Part shown: positions 63,276 to 64,000 of the stretch, piece after piece
Layout: each line of letters opens with the position of its first letter
Numbering within the stretch: position 1 is the first letter of the stretch
From: Pseudonocardia endophytica
GTDB lineage: Bacteria > Actinomycetota > Actinomycetes > Mycobacteriales > Pseudonocardiaceae
Assembly: GCF_004339565.1 (NCBI RefSeq)
Contig: NZ_SMFZ01000001.1
Location: 3,286,001-3,350,000, forward strand
Direction of reading: 5' to 3'
DNA length: 64,000 bases
Position numbers and translations under genes: made by a program
The notes under the pieces: generated by a model
The model's input: only the letters and a program-made list of their open reading frames with translations
Database searches by the model: none
What the model was told of the DNA's origin: nothing

Positions 63276-64000
63276 TCAGCGCAGCGTCGGCAGCAGTCCG
63301 GCCAGCCGTTCCAGGCTGTCCAGATCGTGACCGGACAGCACCACGTCCACGTGTGGTTCCGCCACCATCATGCCCACCGGCTGCGGTTCCCGCCGCCCGT
63401 GCCCGCCGGCGTGCGGGCTGACCCAGACGACCCGGTGGCAGAGCCGGGACAGGCGCTGCATCGCCGACTCCAGCACGTCGGGCGACCCCCGGTCGTGCCC
63501 GTCCGAGCAGATGACCACGACCGCACCGCGGGCGGCCCCGCGCCGGCCGTGGCGCCGGACGAACTCGTCCAGCGAGTCCCCGATCCGCGTGCCGCCCTCC
63601 CAGTCGACCACCCGCTCCGCGGCCCGCCGCAACGCGTCGTCCGGGCGCCGGGTGCGCAACGGGTCGGACAGGTGCGTGAGGCGGGTGCCGAAGCAGTACA
63701 CCTCCACCCGGAACAGCGAGCGGGAGGCCCGCTGGGTGGTGTGCGCGAACTGCAGCAGCGCGCGCGAGTAGTCGGCCATCGAGCCCGAGATGTCCAGGAT
63801 CAGCACGAGCGGCCGCATCCGCATCCGGCGCCGTCGCCAGGCGAGCTCCACCGGCACGCCGTGCGAGCGCAGGCTCCGACGCAACGTCGCCCGCATGTGC
63901 GGCACGGGACCGGACCGCGCCGGGCGGGTCCGGCGGGTCCGCCGTCGCGGCGGGGACAGCCGGATCGTGGCCATGATCCGGCGCAGTGCGGCGAGCTCGT
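63276..64000 (-). CDS. coxE: CoxE-like von Willebrand A-domain maturation protein (5' end outside window)
   Basis: The frame runs through the right edge; ATG 63974 exists but conservation suggests a longer protein, as CoxE proteins have nearly 400 residues. The vWA metal-binding site is LVLILDISGSMADYSRALL, followed by VEVYCFGTRLTHLSDPL, GGTRIGDSLDEF and VICSDGHDRGS. CoxE acts with the AAA+ CoxD in maturing the Mo-Cu centre. coxD should lie just outside. Confidence 0.9.
   Translation of the reverse strand, partial: ELAALRRIMATIRLSPPRRRTRRTRPARSGPVPHMRATLRRSLRSHGVPVELAWRRRRMRMRPLVLILDISGSMADYSRALLQFAHTTQRASRSLFRVEVYCFGTRLTHLSDPLRTRRPDDALRRAAERVVDWEGGTRIGDSLDEFVRRHGRRGAARGAVVVICSDGHDRGSPDVLESAMQRLSRLCHRVVWVSPHAGGHGRREPQPVGMMVAEPHVDVVLSGHDLDSLERLAGLLPTLR

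Overview
The window is high-GC actinobacterial chromosome with many GTG starts and ATGA/GTGA stop-start overlaps. Actinobacteria-typical genes (tadA with its associated partner gene, a DUF3052 protein, Ku with a small ATP-dependent ligase, an LCP protein, a geranylgeranyl-reductase-like flavoprotein) point to Pseudonocardiaceae. A Pseudonocardia-like CO-oxidising facultative autotroph is the best guess; the genus is inference.

Layout. 1-982: 5' part of a Tat-exported molybdenum hydroxylase running off the left edge. 1529-8751: an integrated element in a tRNA-Ser(CGA) gene, bounded by a 59-bp direct repeat of the tRNA 3' end. It holds a replication-initiator gene broken by two in-frame stops, an orphan HsdR-N-type nuclease gene, an AT-richer OLD-like ATPase/TOPRIM gene, a frameshifted rRNA-methyltransferase remnant and a small membrane protein; no integrase is visible. 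8814-14121: tadA and partner, an M20 hydrolase, an amidase, an ASCH-like protein and tyrA. 14286-19091: NHEJ ligase and Ku, an LCP protein, a phosphorylase. 19122-24160: a tightly overlapping six-gene operon (epimerase, glycosyltransferases, methyltransferase, membrane molybdopterin protein) of unknown product. 24035-38137: mixed housekeeping genes (GT-C-like protein, reductase, Ser/Thr kinase, CopD-CtaG fusion, copper P-type ATPase, MauE/DsbA pair, EamA exporter, CGNR regulator, hydrolase).

38230-51020: an aldehyde dehydrogenase, then a Calvin-cycle cluster: lysR, phosphoribulokinase, fructose bisphosphatase, class I aldolase, a GAF histidine kinase with a LuxR-type regulator, ribulose-phosphate epimerase and transketolase. 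RuBisCO is not in the window. Two aldolase-like genes without the catalytic lysines close the cluster. The three divergent promoter gaps each carry one CCCCC-N5-GGGGG palindrome, and I found no fourth copy. 51044-64000: two divergent form I CO dehydrogenase operons, coxS-coxL-(XdhC+YHS)-xdhC leftward and small ORF-coxM-coxS-coxL-coxG rightward. The rightward one continues into five overlapping or closely spaced genes for small one-helix membrane proteins and ends in a perfect 17-bp hairpin. Two unknown genes and a vWA (CoxE-like) maturation gene converge on it from the right edge.

Together, CO dehydrogenase would oxidise CO to CO2 and feed electrons to the membrane, and the Calvin-cycle enzymes would use that energy to fix CO2. 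The most interesting unexplained features are the inactive aldolase paralogs, the shared palindrome, and the small membrane-protein block behind coxG.
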